From: Trichosporon coremiiforme
Lineage: Eukaryota > Basidiomycota > Tremellomycetes > Trichosporonales > Trichosporonaceae
NCBI GenBank assembly: GCA_039545355.1
Contig: BCJJ01000013.1
Coordinates: 853,980 to 917,979 of the forward strand
DNA: 64,000 nucleotides
Direction of reading: 5' to 3'
The position numbers were made by a program, and so were the translations under genes. The notes below the pieces were generated by a model. The model saw only the letters and a list, made by a program, of their open reading frames with translations. It was not told where the DNA came from and ran no database searches. Shown here piece after piece: positions 11,492 through 23,128 of the stretch; position 1 is the first letter of the stretch; the number at the start of each line of letters is the position of its first letter.

Positions 11492-12122
11492 ATGCTCACC
11501 ACCCTTGCGCGCACTGCTACCTCTCGCTCTCTCGCTCGCTCGCTGCACACGACTTCCGCCCGCACCATGCCCCTCTACGTCTGTTACTGCCCCGACTACC
11601 CGGACAACCTCCAGACGAGGCTTAAGGCGCGCGAAGCCCACCTCGCTGCCGCGACTGAGGACAAGAAGACCGGTGCTTCTGGTGAGTCATTGCGAGGCGC
11701 GGACGCTGTCCTACTCCACTGCTGGCTGGTATATGCATGCCCTGTTCCCTGACTTGACTGCGGTAGCTCGTGCCCTGCCCCGTGCTCTGCGTGCAATGCG
11801 GTGACAGTGTCGTTGGACTCGGGGTCGGACGGTGGGGAAGGCGAAGGGAGAGCTGCGTAAGCGTGATCGACAGCTGACATCAGTCTTCGGCCGTGCGTTC
11901 CTGGACGACAAGACGTCGACGCACACCGAGAAGCAGCCGCATGCGGACCAGCTGTCCGGCATGGACGGGAGCGTCATGATCCTGCGCCAGCCCACGATCG
12001 AGGCGGCGTGGGACCGCATCAAGGCCGACGAGTACTGGAAGCAGGGCGTTTGGGACAAGGAGAAGGTCGTCGTGCGCGAGATCATTGGAGCGCCTGTTGA
12101 CGAGACTATCAAGATCCAGTAG
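11492..12122 (+). CDS. YCII-family protein, probably mitochondrial
   Basis: Two exons, 11492-11681 and 11884-12122, giving 142 residues. The 202-nt intron has donor GTGAGT, branch AGCTGAC and acceptor CATCAG. The first 25 residues (MLTTLARTATSRSLARSLHT and on) are rich in Arg, Ser and Leu with no acids, as expected of a mitochondrial presequence. A second in-frame Met before PLYVCYCPDY could give a cytosolic form. The mature part shows the YCII fold signature: a YxxDYPD start, a GSVMIL strand, then the EAAWDRIKADEYWKQGVWD helix near the C-terminus. YCII proteins are small dimeric ferredoxin-like proteins; the reaction of the fungal members is not established. It converges with the F-box-like gene, with about 105 bp between stops. 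Confidence 0.85.
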
Positions 12123-12227
12123 ACGTCCGCCGCAGGTGGTCTCAAATGGTGGATGGACAGGAAGGAACGACGGAAGAAGAAGGGTTAACAGGTCACCAAT
12201 GCATGTCTAAGCAATAAGGTTCTATGA

Positions 12228-13712
12228 TTATGGAGATCGCGCACCGGGGCGGACGGTCACGCCGCGCTCCCACGTTACGCTGTCGCCCTCGAGTCCCGCC
12301 AGGTTGTAGATATCGGCCTGACCCCATGGGCGGTCGCAGCACTCGCAGTCCCTCCCCTTGCTGGAATCGGTGTACGAGATTCTGGCCCGGATGGCAGCGA
12401 GGAGAGCGTCGTCGACACCCTCGCGCTGGGCCAGGAACTGCGCGAGACCCATGTCCACGTCCTCCTTGATCACGAATGCGGCCTCGGCCCACCCGACCCC
12501 ATTGCCAGCGTCCCACCACATGCCTGGCGTCAGCTGTTGCCTCAGCCCGCTGGTTCCGTAAGACTTACCACTGTCGTCCGCACCCTCCCTCTCTTGCAGG
12601 TACAGTCCGCCCTCGACGTTGACTGCCTCCCACCGTGTCCGTTCCAGCGTCTCCATGTGTCGTTCCCGACTCCCACTGGGAAACTTGCCCTTGACGGCGA
12701 GGGCAATCTGCCATGGCCGGATACTCCAGTCCGGACCGGGGAGGAGCGTCGCCTCATGTCCCCACAGCAGCTTGTACTTCTCCTTTTCCTTCTGCTTTCC
12801 CTTGGCTCCTTCCTCGATTTCATCCAGGCTCGGCCGCTCTTCGTCCGTACTCCGTCTCCGGGCGGGACTGGCGTATCCGCCCGGCGTATCGTCGCTCCGC
12901 GGCGTGACTGCTCCACTGTTGCTCCTCGAGCCGACACCGACAACGCCCGCGTTCCCAGCGGCCAGGGCAGCCTGTGTCCTCTCCCTCAGCAGACGGGCTT
13001 CCAGAGCCTGCTGCGCCAACACCTCCCGCAAGCTCATGTATCCCGGGTCGACGACGTGCGGCGCAAACTCGTACCGGTTGTCACAGTCGAGAGCAGGGGG
13101 AACCTGGAAGAGGACGTTGTGGAATGCAGCCGTAGCCAGAGGCCAGCGCTCAGCCAGCGCGTCGAGCCGCTTGCAGAGCGCGTACTGCCCCTGCGTGGCC
13201 AGTTCCTGGTGTCGCTTCCAGTCGTCCGAGGGGCAGAGGCGGAATGCGGCGCAAAAGGCTGTGGGTGAACTGTGTCGCGCGAGCAGCTCCAAGAGTAAGG
13301 GTAGAGGACACACGAGGTCGGTTGCGTATGCCGAGGGGGTCCAGAGCCGTAACTGGTCCAATGCGACGGGGCCGAGATTGAGAGACCCCAACCGCGGAAA
13401 GACCGAGACGTCGGCGTTTAGTTGTCGATGCAGCGGGTTCAGCGCCGAGTCGTCGGGTATCCAGGACACGGCCAAGTGTCGGACATGCCGGAGGCATCGG
13501 AGCCTCCTCTCCCTCGCCTCTCCCTCAGACGAGAGGTCGAGCACAGCGATCGCCTTTGGCGTGATCTCGAACCGGGCATAGAGCACGTCGTGCACTGCGT
13601 CGTATGCCCCGTGCGATGCGAGCGCCAGCGATGCCAATGTGCCCTGAGAGCCCGAGTCGAGGAGTTCCTCACCGACACGCCGGACGATGTCGAGGGGGAT
13701 CGGGTCGGGCAT
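12228..13712 (-). CDS. F-box-like protein, unknown substrate
   Basis: The open frame runs from ATG 13712 (context GCG ATG) to the stop at 12228, 494 residues if unspliced. Upstream in-frame codons have no ATG, so this start is preferred. Residues 1-55 resemble an F-box: PLDIVRRVGEEL followed by TLASLALASHGAYDAVHDVLY. The middle has Leu-rich stretches, then a low-complexity Ser/Arg and Lys/Glu segment. A conserved-looking C-terminal part has several Trp residues and a CECCDRPWG motif. A GTAAGT donor at 12568, a GCTGAC branch and a CAG acceptor ending at 12524 define a 45-nt intron with no in-frame stop. It is probably spliced out, giving 479 residues. F-box proteins recruit substrates to SCF ubiquitin ligases; the target is unknown. 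The similarity is weak outside the N-terminus. Confidence 0.75.
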   Translation of the reverse strand: MPDPIPLDIVRRVGEELLDSGSQGTLASLALASHGAYDAVHDVLYARFEITPKAIAVLDLSSEGEARERRLRCLRHVRHLAVSWIPDDSALNPLHRQLNADVSVFPRLGSLNLGPVALDQLRLWTPSAYATDLVCPLPLLLELLARHSSPTAFCAAFRLCPSDDWKRHQELATQGQYALCKRLDALAERWPLATAAFHNVLFQVPPALDCDNRYEFAPHVVDPGYMSLREVLAQQALEARLLRERTQAALAAGNAGVVGVGSRSNSGAVTPRSDDTPGGYASPARRRSTDEERPSLDEIEEGAKGKQKEKEKYKLLWGHEATLLPGPDWSIRPWQIALAVKGKFPSGSRERHMETLERTRWEAVNVEGGLYLQEREGADDSGKSYGTSGLRQQLTPGMWWDAGNGVGWAEAAFVIKEDVDMGLAQFLAQREGVDDALLAAIRARISYTDSSKGRDCECCDRPWGQADIYNLAGLEGDSVTWERGVTVRPGARSP

Positions 13713-14153
13713 CGCAACCAAGCAAGCGGAGTAGAGTAGTGGAATGGGTGGTGCTGAAATTCGAGAAGCGATCGGGGACGATGACGACTTGACGGACCTT
13801 CGGGCGGCGACATGTGCTCCAGGCACGGCTCCAACAACGGGTTCGGCAATCTAGCGATAAACGCGGCCCACGCTCGGAGGTGATCAAGTCCGCGCTCTTC
13901 TCGCATTTCCTCACACGACTCCATGGGTTGCTCAAAGTCAACCTGTCAATTCAAGCGATACCACAGCAAGTCAACGTTGAGCGCAGCAGAGGAGTACGGC
14001 AAGGAGGTGAAGTCGGATAGACCAGCCCGAGCTCACCTCCACCCGTCATTTGACCTTCCTCCACCCCAACCACCAACGACCATCCACGCACCTTCCTTCC
14101 TTTCCTCCAAGCCACAAAACAACCAAAAGAGTGCGCTTCTCAGCGTCCTTGTG
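13713..14153. other. Intergenic
   Basis: Promoter side of the F-box-like gene and the 3' flank of a tRNA-Asp gene on the minus strand. I see nothing else. Confidence 0.5.
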
Positions 14154-14239
14154 CTTCCCGTCGGAGAATCGAACTCCGATCTCCCGCGGTCAAGTTACGT
14201 AATGACAAGCGAGCATACTAGCCGTTATACGAACGGGAA
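14154..14239 (-). tRNA. tRNA-Asp(GTC) with 14-nt intron, copy 1
   Basis: Acceptor TTCCCGT/ACGGGAA with discriminator G, D arm GTAT, anticodon stem CTCGC/GCGGG, loop TTGTCA before the intron (anticodon GTC), T arm CGGAG-TTCGATT-CTCCG. Confidence 0.88.
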
Positions 14240-14792
14240 AGGACTTGATTGTCTATGGCCGAGGGCGCAGGCGTCCGGCGGCGCCTCGGGGCGTCCTCGG
14301 AGCTTCGAGGAGCTATGGGTGAGCTGGAGATAAACGAGAAAGAGAAGAGCTTGGTGGTGGCGAGTTGCGTGTGAGGCTGAGGCTAGGAGGAGGAAGGTTG
14401 CTGTCGAGGACGATCGCGAGGAGACCGCCGCGAGTGAGCCCCACCGGTGTACAATTGAGCACTCTTCGCCCGAGCTGCGCCCTCACAACCACGTCGACCA
14501 CGGACTACACCTGCACACATGCACACAGACCGCCGCACGGTGGAGGGAGGCAGGTGAAACACGGAACCAAACAACACAGTACGAGCGAGCTTCCACATCA
14601 TCCACACCCTCCCACTTTCACTCCTCTTTATCAGTCACCATCTCGTCACCATCGATACCTCTCGACTCACGACTCACCTCCTCTCAAGATTCAATGTTCG
14701 CCACCCGCTCGGTTTCCTTGCCCGTCTACCCTGTGGCGTTCTCGCCCCACCGCCGACGCCCGCGCCTTCCCCTTTCTCCGGTAGCTACCATC

Positions 14793-14899
14793 GGTCGCGT
14801 GGCCCAATGGCAAGGCGTCTGACTACGACCTCCGACTCCGAGCTCAGCTCGGGGACGCGAGTAATCAGGAGATTGCGGGTTCGATCCCCGTCGTGACCT
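14793..14899 (+). tRNA. tRNA-Arg(ACG) with 35-nt intron
   Basis: Acceptor GGTCGCG/CGTGACC, D arm GCCCAATGGCAAGGC, anticodon stem TCTGA/TCAGG with loop CTACGA before the intron (anticodon ACG), T arm GCGGG-TTCGATC-CCCGT. The 3' end is followed by a T run. Confidence 0.88.
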
Positions 14900-15334
14900 T
14901 TTGCGTGTGCGCGAGAGCGTGCAAAGCTTTTGGCTACGACTTGGCAGAGTTGAACAATCGAAGATAGGGCGGAGAAAGGTGTAAGAGGTACAGGTGTGAA
15001 TGCCACTTGGCCGTGGTGGAGGTGGAGAGGCATCTCTACCACCAAGATTTTTGACCCGCATGCCTCGACGGGCGACAGGCGTCTGCACAACTCAGGACAG
15101 ACGACCAGGGCCCTAAGCGTTGCCTGTTGCCGGAAGTGGAGCCTCCACGACTTCCCCTCGTCTACCATCGTTCCTCACTACCACTCCCTTGTCCACGCTC
15201 CACTTCCGCCATTAACTCTCGCTCTTGACATAGTATTGTTCTGAGCTGACTGCAGACGTACATAAGTAGCCTGCACGTGGCTCTCGCACCGCCGCCGGCG
15301 CCGGCGTCTGGCGCCCTCCGACGGCGTTCACATC

Positions 15335-15439
15335 GGTCGCGTGGCCCAATGGCAAGGCGTCTGACTACGACTCAGCATCGAGATCATCTCGGGGCAGGAG
15401 TACATCAGGAGATTGCGGGTTCGATCCCCGTCGTGACCT
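15335..15439 (+). tRNA. tRNA-Arg(ACG) with 33-nt intron
   Basis: Same mature sequence as the copy at 14793; intron of 33 nt after position 37. Confidence 0.88.
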
Positions 15440-15941
15440 TTTGCATGTCTACGGACGTACTGTGAAGCTTTTGGGGCTGGTCTGGGATGAAGAAGCGTTG
15501 GTGGAATGGGTGGGGAGGGCTGGGGGTGTGAGGTGCCACATTCAGATCGGCCGTGATCTGGGTGGGACTGGAGGGCGCAGTCGGTACGTCTGCGAGTACT
15601 TAGGCTTTCCTTGTGTCCATGGCCAGCCTCCGCTTCCCAATCTTTACGACGTCGTACGGGCCACTTCGGTTGAACATTCTTCAACATGGTGATGCGCGGC
15701 AGAGAAGACAAGGACTGACCGCCAACCGTATCTTGTTCACTCCCTCCCACGCATCTCTTCCAAAATAGCGGCTTCCTTACAGGTTCAGTATTCTGCGAGG
15801 ATCTCGACCTCTCCCACTCCCTTTGACGCGGTCAAACAGATGGCCTCAGCAGGAGAGCGTCGGAGGGGGTGGATCAAGGCATTTTCGATAGAATTACGGT
15901 GCGGGCGCTCATAACCGAGCATGGTTGAACAGTTTTCAACA

Positions 15942-16024
15942 GGTCGCGTGGCCCAATGGCAAGGCGTCTGACTACGATTTGCTAGTTTATCAGGAGATTG
16001 CGGGTTCGATCCCCGTCGTGACCT
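15942..16024 (+). tRNA. tRNA-Arg(ACG) with 11-nt intron
   Basis: Same mature sequence as the other tRNA-Arg copies, with the shortest intron of the set (11 nt). Confidence 0.88.
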
Positions 16025-16386
16025 TTTTGCTCTTGTTTCGGCTCCTCTTCGTTTTGTTTGCGCTAGCAAGTCATGGGAGGCAGCAAAAATCCCTGGGAGA
16101 GTCGGTATAGATAGAGACAAAGCAGTCTCCGATGCTGAGGCGTCAGCGATACAGGTGAGGACGGCGGTGTGGTATTTCACGAGACTTCACGAGGTCATTC
16201 GAGCGGTACATCAACGACGAGCTTCAGACCATCTAGAGTGCATGCAGAGTCCTTTGGTTTTCCTACAGAGTCGGTCGTCTCGTTTCCTTCGCAATGCAAG
16301 TTGTTGTATCTACTTCTACTTCCGTTCCTCACAGACTCAGTCACTTGGCGCACTCCTCATCCTCCGCTCCAAGCCCCGCGGCACGC

Positions 16387-19094
16387 CTAAAACTCGTGCT
16401 CGTACATACTCCTCCCCTGGCCGGCATACGAGTGCGCGTCATCGTACACCTGATCCCTCGCGGGACCGAGCATATCGTCGTACTGTCTCGCGTATCTTTC
16501 GAGTTCTGCGTCGCTGTACCCGGCGGGAATGTTGCCGGGGTGTCCCGTCGTGGGCGTCGCGGCCCCGGGGGGGAGGAACCCGCTGAAGTTGCTGCTGGTG
16601 CTCGCCTGTCTCACGTGGCGAGGCGGCAGGGGCGGGCTGTGGGGATGCATGGGCGGCGCAGCGCCGGGTGGGAGAGAGTATGCCTGCCCCGGCGAGGCGG
16701 TGAGGCCACTCGACCTCGCGCTGCGCTGCGACGAGATGCTCATGACGCTGAGCCGCTTGTCTGGTCCCCCGCTGGCACGTCTATTGCTGATCCCGGGCGC
16801 GCGCTCCGTGAACGATGGGGCGGTCCTATCGCCCATACTCAAGCTCGAGGCGTAACTGCCGCTCCGCTCGCGATGGGGGCGCGGTGCGTCGAACGCACTC
16901 CGGCCAGAGTCTCGCCCACTGTCAAAGGACATGACGCTCGCGCGGCGGGCGGCAATGGCGTCCTTCCGCGCCGTGTTCAGGAGATGGACCCATTCTGCTT
17001 TCGCCGAGGTCGAGGGAGCCTTGAGCCGGACCGTGTTCTTAGGCGAGCCGGGGATGAGGGCGAAGATGGTCTCGGGCCCAGTGGCAATAGAGAGGTCGAA
17101 GAGGGACATGGGCTGCGTGTCAGCTGTGCTGTCGGCGGAGAATAGCTGAAGCGACGAGATCTCGCCGCGCTTGCGCTCGACTCACCATGCGATACAGCCT
17201 CTCGTCCTCGATCAGGATCACGATATCGTTGCAGAGCACCATCTGCAGGCGGCGCCCGCTCTTCGCCTTGGCCACGGGTCCTTCCTTCAGGAGCTTGCGC
17301 GGACCCGGATAAGCCGTGGGGGCCGTCAGGTCGATGCGCCCCTCACCGCCGACCCAGAGCTGCTCCGAGAGCGTGCGCAGACGGTCCGTTGCCTCGGCCT
17401 CGCGCACCCGCTCGTTGACGCGAGTCACCATGTCCTGCGCAGTGTTGAGGGCGACCTCGAGCTGGGCGTGGTCCTGGTCTGGCTGTGTGTAATTCAGCAC
17501 CTGCCTCAGGAGCAGGGGATAGCGCGTCACGCGCTGCACTGGAATGTCAGCTGGACATCGCAGATCACTTAGCTTCGAGGGGGGGAGACTCACTAGGCTC
17601 CAGGAGGAAACTGGAAATATCCAGTCCCCTGACTGCTGGCTCGCCATTACGAATCTCGACAAGCTTGACGTCGAGTTCCGGCCTCTGTCGCCTCAACTGG
17701 ACCAGGAGCTGACGCGCATTCTCCTGGTTGAGGCAGTATGGGATGTAAACATCCAAATCCTTCAGATTCTCGACGAGAATATCAGCAATACTGTCAATGT
17801 ACAGCCGGCACTGTTTCTGCCTTTCCTCGAGCAGGGAGAGCAGGCGCGAGTTGAACATCATGATGTCCTCGATGTTGGCGAAGATGACACCGAGACTCTG
17901 CTCGTCCAGCACGTCTATGAGGCGCGCGTACCACACCCCCACGAGAAGTTGGACGTCGGCGACGTAAGACGCCTCGGTTGCGATTAGCTCAAAGAGGGCT
18001 TCTTGGCGCTTGCGTTCTTGCGGAGGCATGGTTTCGAGCACCGAGGCGTCGACGAGCGAAGACCACGTCTGCCCGAAACCTGACTCCTCTGCTTCTCCCT
18101 CCGGAGAAGCGGGTTTGGGAGCACTGATGGGACCGCTGATGGGCGCGCTGGAGACGGGACGAGAAATGACCGGCGCAGGCTTGGCCGGCTGGTGCACGGA
18201 TCCAGTGATACGAGAGATGAAGCCCGAGAAGCGCTGCGTCGCGCTCGGCGCCGGCGCGGTGGGGGTGGGCAGCGACACCTCCGTGTGCACCTTCGGCGCA
18301 GTGTTGGGCCGCGGGGCAGGCTTGCTCTTCGCCTCGGCCAGGAATGCCTCGTACCGCGCATATGCATCTTCGACCTCGATCGGTTCCTCTGCCTGTTCTC
18401 CTGTGGGGGTGTTGGACCCTGTGTCGTTCGCATGCAGCGCGCTCGGCTTGTGCGCGCGACTCGGGACTGCTGGGGCCTGTTTCCGACGCTGGGGGACGCC
18501 AGGCGGCTCACGCCTGATCTTGAGACCAGCCTTGGCGAGCTGTTTCTCCCGCTCGGCCTCGCGGCGCGCACGCTCTTCATCCTTCCGCTTGGCCTCCGTG
18601 CCGGGGTTAGTCGTGGGATCAGGGTCGGCGTCAGAGTCGTCCGCCTCGTCGTCGGACCAGAAGGAGAGCACGCTGTCGACTTCTGAGTCGGCCTCGTCCA
18701 CATCGTCCATTACGAAGATGCTGGATGAGCGGGAGCGGTTCGTGCGCACCGAGGCGGGGTAGGAGGCGTCACCGCCGCCGTTAGTAGGTACTGCGAGCGG
18801 GGCGATGTGCTGGGCATGCTGGGAAGGAGGGGCGCCGTTCCCGAGCCCATTCCCGTACTCAGCCTTCGTTGGTGAATAACTCAGGGCGCCCTCACGCCCA
18901 TCAGCGCGGTCCTCACCTCGACCCTGCTGGGCGTGCCGGGCGTCCGTGTCCAAGGCCTTAGATACCATAGTCGGAGGCTCCACGACGACGACGGGCTGCG
19001 GTGTAGATGTGCTGGCAGTGACCTTCTCCTTGTCTGTGTTGTGCGTCGTGATGGTCCGTTGGTATGATGGTCCGTTGGTATGAATTCGTTGCAT
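16387..19094 (-). CDS. RhoGEF with DH and PH domains
   Basis: Three exons: 19094-17594, 17538-17186 and 17112-16387, 859 residues. The introns are short GT-AG introns with AGCTGAC branch sites. The N-terminal 360 residues are low complexity, with acidic, Arg/Glu and Pro-rich parts. The DH domain starts near residue 367 (LFELIATEASYVADV) and crosses the first intron at the conserved LLEP-MQRVTRYPLLL helix. The PH domain follows at about residues 585-680 and includes VLCNDIVILI and the AKAEWVHLLNTA C-terminal helix. The C-terminal 190 residues are Ser/Arg-rich and probably phosphorylated. DH-PH proteins load GTP on Rho or Cdc42 at the cortex to direct actin and cell-wall growth; which GTPase is served here is unclear. 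An alternative in-frame ATG lies at 18968. The start is only 122 bp downstream of the Pan1-like gene's stop. Confidence 0.88.
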
Positions 19095-19095
19095 T

Positions 19096-19127
19096 GAGAA
19101 GAGAGAGAGAGAGAGAGAGAGTGAGAG
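19096..19127. repeat. GA dinucleotide tract
   Basis: A run of about twelve GA units on the plus strand lies just upstream of the RhoGEF start, so it forms a CT-rich leader on the coding strand. Confidence 0.85.
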
Positions 19128-19216
19128 AACAGAAAGAATGAAGAAATCATAAATATAATGTTTTAGCCTGTGATCACGGGAGTGTAAGAGAGAATCTCAA
19201 AGAAAAGAGGCCACGC

Positions 19217-22200
19217 CTACTCACCTATGAGCTCCACGTACGCCGCGGGCACGAGCAGCGCGCGGTCGCCCCGCTCCACCTTCCACCAGTCCGCGTCCGC
19301 GTCGTCGATGACCGTGAACTCGTCGCCGGCGTTGAGCGACAGCTCCTCCGGCCCGTTAGCCGGGTAGTCGTACAGCGCCCTGCCGGGCTTCTCGGTGAAC
19401 TCGGCGACGTAGCTGCTCGGCACCCAGCCGGCCTGGCCGGTCGGAAGCGTGCCGTACCACCACTGTCCGTCGGGGTCGCGCGCCGGGTTCGCGAGCAGGA
19501 TCGTGTTCTCCTCGAAGGGCACGTCGCCGTCGAACGAGCTCTGGTACGTGTACAGCGTGCGCACACGCAGCGAGCGGCTCAGGTCGATGTCGTCCATGCT
19601 GGGACCGTCGGAGACGGGCCCCTGGGCGGGAGACTGGGCAGCGGGGAACGAGCCACCGACTGGGGTCGCAAAGTTCTCCTCCTCGTTCTGCTCCTCGGTC
19701 GGGGGCAGAGTGACAGTCTCGCCGTACGACTGCGCCGGGTTCGAGGCGTCGGAAGCGAGGCCGGCGTACCAGTCGGTCGACTGACGGTGGTCGTGGCGGG
19801 GAACGAAGTCGTCCTCAGCGGGAGGAGCGGTAGGAGCAGCGACGGGAACGGAAGGAGGCGAAGGAGGAGGAACGGGGACAGAGGTTATGTGGTCCGGCAC
19901 GTCGTTGCCGCCAATGACAGCACCAGTGACAGCAGGGCCACTGCGGTCGACCGTCTCAGTCTTGCGCAGCCTGGCGCCGCCCTGGATCGACGACAGAAGC
20001 GCAGACATACCGCCACCAGTGGGGGCTCCACCGCCAAGCTTCTGCAAAGCAGCAGGGGGAGGAGCCTTGGGCGCAGGAGGAACGCCGTCGGTCGAGCCGG
20101 AACGCGAAGGGCCGCCGGTGATGTTGCCGAAGAGAGCCGAGGCGAGGCCGGCACGCTTGTCGCGCGAGTAGTCGTAATCGTCGTCACTGCTGTCCGAGTC
20201 GTCCTGCTCCTTCTCCTGGATGACGTCCCAATCATCGTCGGGAGGAGGAGCCGAGTTGACACGCGCAGGAGCGAATGTCGGTTGAGGGGGAGGGGGAGGA
20301 GGAGCGGGGGCGGGGCCGGGCGAGGGCTCACGGGCGACAGGCTCCGGAGTCTTCGGCGCAGGGGGGGCAGGAGGGGCGGGGGGGGGGGGAGGAGCAGCCG
20401 CCGGCGTGGAGGCAGGCGAGCCGCCCGAGGGAGGCGGACGGAAGAAGGGGTTGAATCCAGACGTGGGCTTCACCGGCGACACGGGGGCGTCACCAGACTG
20501 CTTGCGGTGGAACGGGTTGTGCGAGCCAGAGCCAGGAGCGGGGAGGCTGGGAGACGTAGGGACTTCGTGGGGCTGGGGCGTGGACGCAGACGAGCGAGCC
20601 TTGCGGGCAGCAAGCAGCTCCTCCTCCCTCCTCCTCTCCTCCTCCTCTTCCTCCTGCATGCGCTTCATACGTTCCCGCCTCTCAGCCATCTTCCTCTTGT
20701 GCTCCTCCTCCTTCCTGCGCAGCTCAGCCTCCTCGGGGTCCTCATCCTCAGGCGTGGAGACCTTAACGGCCGGAGGGGCCGGGGGAGCTGACGGGGCAGC
20801 GGCGCGGAGAGTAGGCGCCGGGGGCGGGGCCTTCGAGCGGGGAGCAGGCGGGGGCGGGCCGGGCTTCTTGGAAGGTTTCGGGGGCGGGGGAGCGTTAGCA
20901 GGGGGACCGGCGTCAGGAGCACCACCGCTAGCGCTGGCGATACGCTGACGACGAGCCTCCTCACGAGCTTTCTGCTCCTCGTCAGCCTTCTTGGCCTTCT
21001 CCTCAGCCTCCTGCTTCTCCTGGGCGAGGCGCGCCTCGGTGTCGTCAGCCGCAGACTCGTCAGCGGGACCAGTGTCGATACCAAGAGCACGCATACGCTC
21101 CTGGATACGGCGCTGGGCCTGCTCCTTGATCGAGAGCTTGGGCTTGGGCGAAGCAGCAGGCGGGGGAGGCGTCGGTGCAGCGGCGGGAGCCTCCTTTTTG
21201 GGTGCAGGCGCCGGCGAGACGGGACGCTTCGAGTCGCGGTCGTCGCGGCGATCGGAGCCGTTGCGATCCCTGTCGTCCCGGCGGTCGCGGGAGCTGTCAC
21301 GGCGGCGGTCATAGTCGCGGTCACGGTCACGATCCCGGCCGTAGTCGCGGTCCCGGTCGCGGTAGTCACGATCGCGCGACGAGTCACGACGGTAGCGGTC
21401 GCGAGACGAGTCGCGGCGTCGGTCGTAGTCGTAGTCGCGGTCGCGGCTGCGGTCCCTGCTCTTGTCGCGACGGTCGTAAGAGCCACGGAGCCAGTCCTCG
21501 CGGTCGCGGTCATCGAAGCGGCCGTGGGTCTCGTTTCGTCGATCGCGGGCGCGAGCACCGGCACGCTCCTCCATGCGCTTCTCGTCCTCCCGGCGCTTCT
21601 GCTTACGCTCCAGCTCGGGAAGCTTCTCGTGCATGAGGTACATCATCTCACGTTCAAGCTTGCGGCGCTCTTCGTCCTTCTCGTGCGTACGGCGGCCCTT
21701 CGAGACGTACTCCAGGTCCTCCTTGATACGGCGGACCTTGTATTTGATGTCCTCGATCTCCTCCTCGAGCTGCTCGTCCTCCTCGGTCTTACGGTCACGG
21801 TCCTTGCCCGCCTTGTCGAGCATGGTGGAGGTGTTCTCGAGCTGGCGACGCAGATCCGAGATCTCGGCGGACGGGTCCTCGCCCTCATAGCGCACCGCCT
21901 TGCGGTCGAGGTGTCGCGACGAGGAACGGTAGCCGCCAGAGGACGTGTCGTCGTGCTTGTAGACCTTGGCGTCCTTGGACTGGGGACCCGAGACACCGTA
22001 CACGGGCGATGCATCCTGGGAACGAGTGGTCTGCTCGTGCTTGAGGAGGTCCTTCATGAAGTTGACGGTCGTGTCGATGTCGCGCATCGACGCAGGCACG
22101 AGCTCGGGGGGCAGCTGGTCAGGGATGTGATTGCCGTGGAGCGCACGGTAGATGAGGCCCATGGCGACGTGGAACTCGGGCAGGTTGAGCTTTCCGCGGT

Positions 22201-23128
22201 TGTTCGAGTCGGCGAGGTTCCAAATCTTCATGAGGTCGTCCTGTCCGAGGCCGGACTGACCGAACACCTCGCGCGCCATGTCGCCAGTGAGGAAGCCGTC
22301 ACCCTTGGTGTCCCAAGCGCGGAAGATCTGGTCGTAGTCCTTCTTCTCCTGGCGAGAGAGCGCCCAGGGGATCTTGGGCGTGCTGACGCTGGGGTTCTGG
22401 ATGAGGCTCTGGAATGTCTGCTGCAGAGGCTGCTGCTGCTGGCCGCCGAACTGGGGCATACCGCCGGAGAAGGGCTGTGGAGATCAGCATGAGGTCACTT
22501 GTCACGTTGGCTTCGAGTAACTCACCTGCGACATGTTGCTGGGCATGAACGTCTGCATCATCGCCTGCAGACGTGGATCATGCACGCCGGTAGGCTGTGC
22601 GCGGAGGCCGCCCATGCCCGTCGGCTGGGACATGAGGCCGCCGCCGCCCATACCCATACCAGTCGGTTGCGACATCATCCCGCCCATGCCTGTCGGCTGA
22701 GACATGAGACCACCGCCTCCGCCCGGGAATCCGGTGGGCTGCGACGACAGGCCAGCCTGGAAGCTTCCCTGGCGCTGGGGACCGCCACCGAACGATCCCG
22801 GTGGCGGGGGAGCATTGAGGAAGGCGTACTGGTTGTTGCCGGAGCCGGAGTTGCTAGCACGGAGTCCGCCCATGCCGGTCGGAGCGGACGACATGCCACC
22901 CATGCCGCCCATGCCCATGCCCCCCATGCCCCCCATGGGCATGCCGGTCTGCTGCGCCTGCATACCAGGCATACCGGTCTGCATGGGGCGCTGCTGCTGG
23001 GCCTGTCCGAAACCGGTCGGCTGGGTCTGCATGAAGCTCGGCTGTTGCTGCTGTCCACCCATGCCGCCGGACTGGAATCCGCCGCCGTAGCCGAACTGCT
23101 GTTGCTGAGACCACTGATTTGGCTGCAT
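19217..23128 (-). CDS. PAN1: Pan1/intersectin-like endocytic actin regulator
   Basis: Two exons, 23128-22526 and 22474-19217, 1286 residues. Residues 1-200 are Gln/Gly/Met-rich with repeated QPTG motifs, as in fungal Pan1. One EH domain with an EF-hand (WDTKGDGFLTGD) lies at about 236-316. A long coiled coil follows (about 400-510), then an Arg/Asp repeat tract, Lys/Glu coiled segments and Pro-rich stretches. A WH2-like actin-binding motif (SALLSSIQ...LRKTE) lies before two C-terminal SH3 domains (TLYTYQSSFDGDVPFEEN with WWYGTL, and ALYDYPANGPEELSL with DWWKVERG). Pan1 activates Arp2/3 at clathrin-coated pits. Yeast Pan1 has two EH domains and no SH3; this protein has one visible EH and two SH3s. 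A donor at 19224 and acceptor at 19168 could replace the final Glu, ending the protein at 19163. Confidence 0.88.

Larger units (their letters stand above)
14240..16386. other. Spacers of the first tRNA-Arg group
   Basis: Apart from the three tRNA-Arg genes listed separately, these spacers (14240-14792, 14900-15334, 15440-15941, 16025-16386) show no protein gene that I can support. Each tRNA is followed by a run of T that would end RNA polymerase III transcription. Confidence 0.5.

Noticed and set aside
21524..22492. 322-codon open frame opposite the Pan1-like gene
   Set aside because: Leu/Val/Arg-rich antisense shadow of the coiled coil and EH region.
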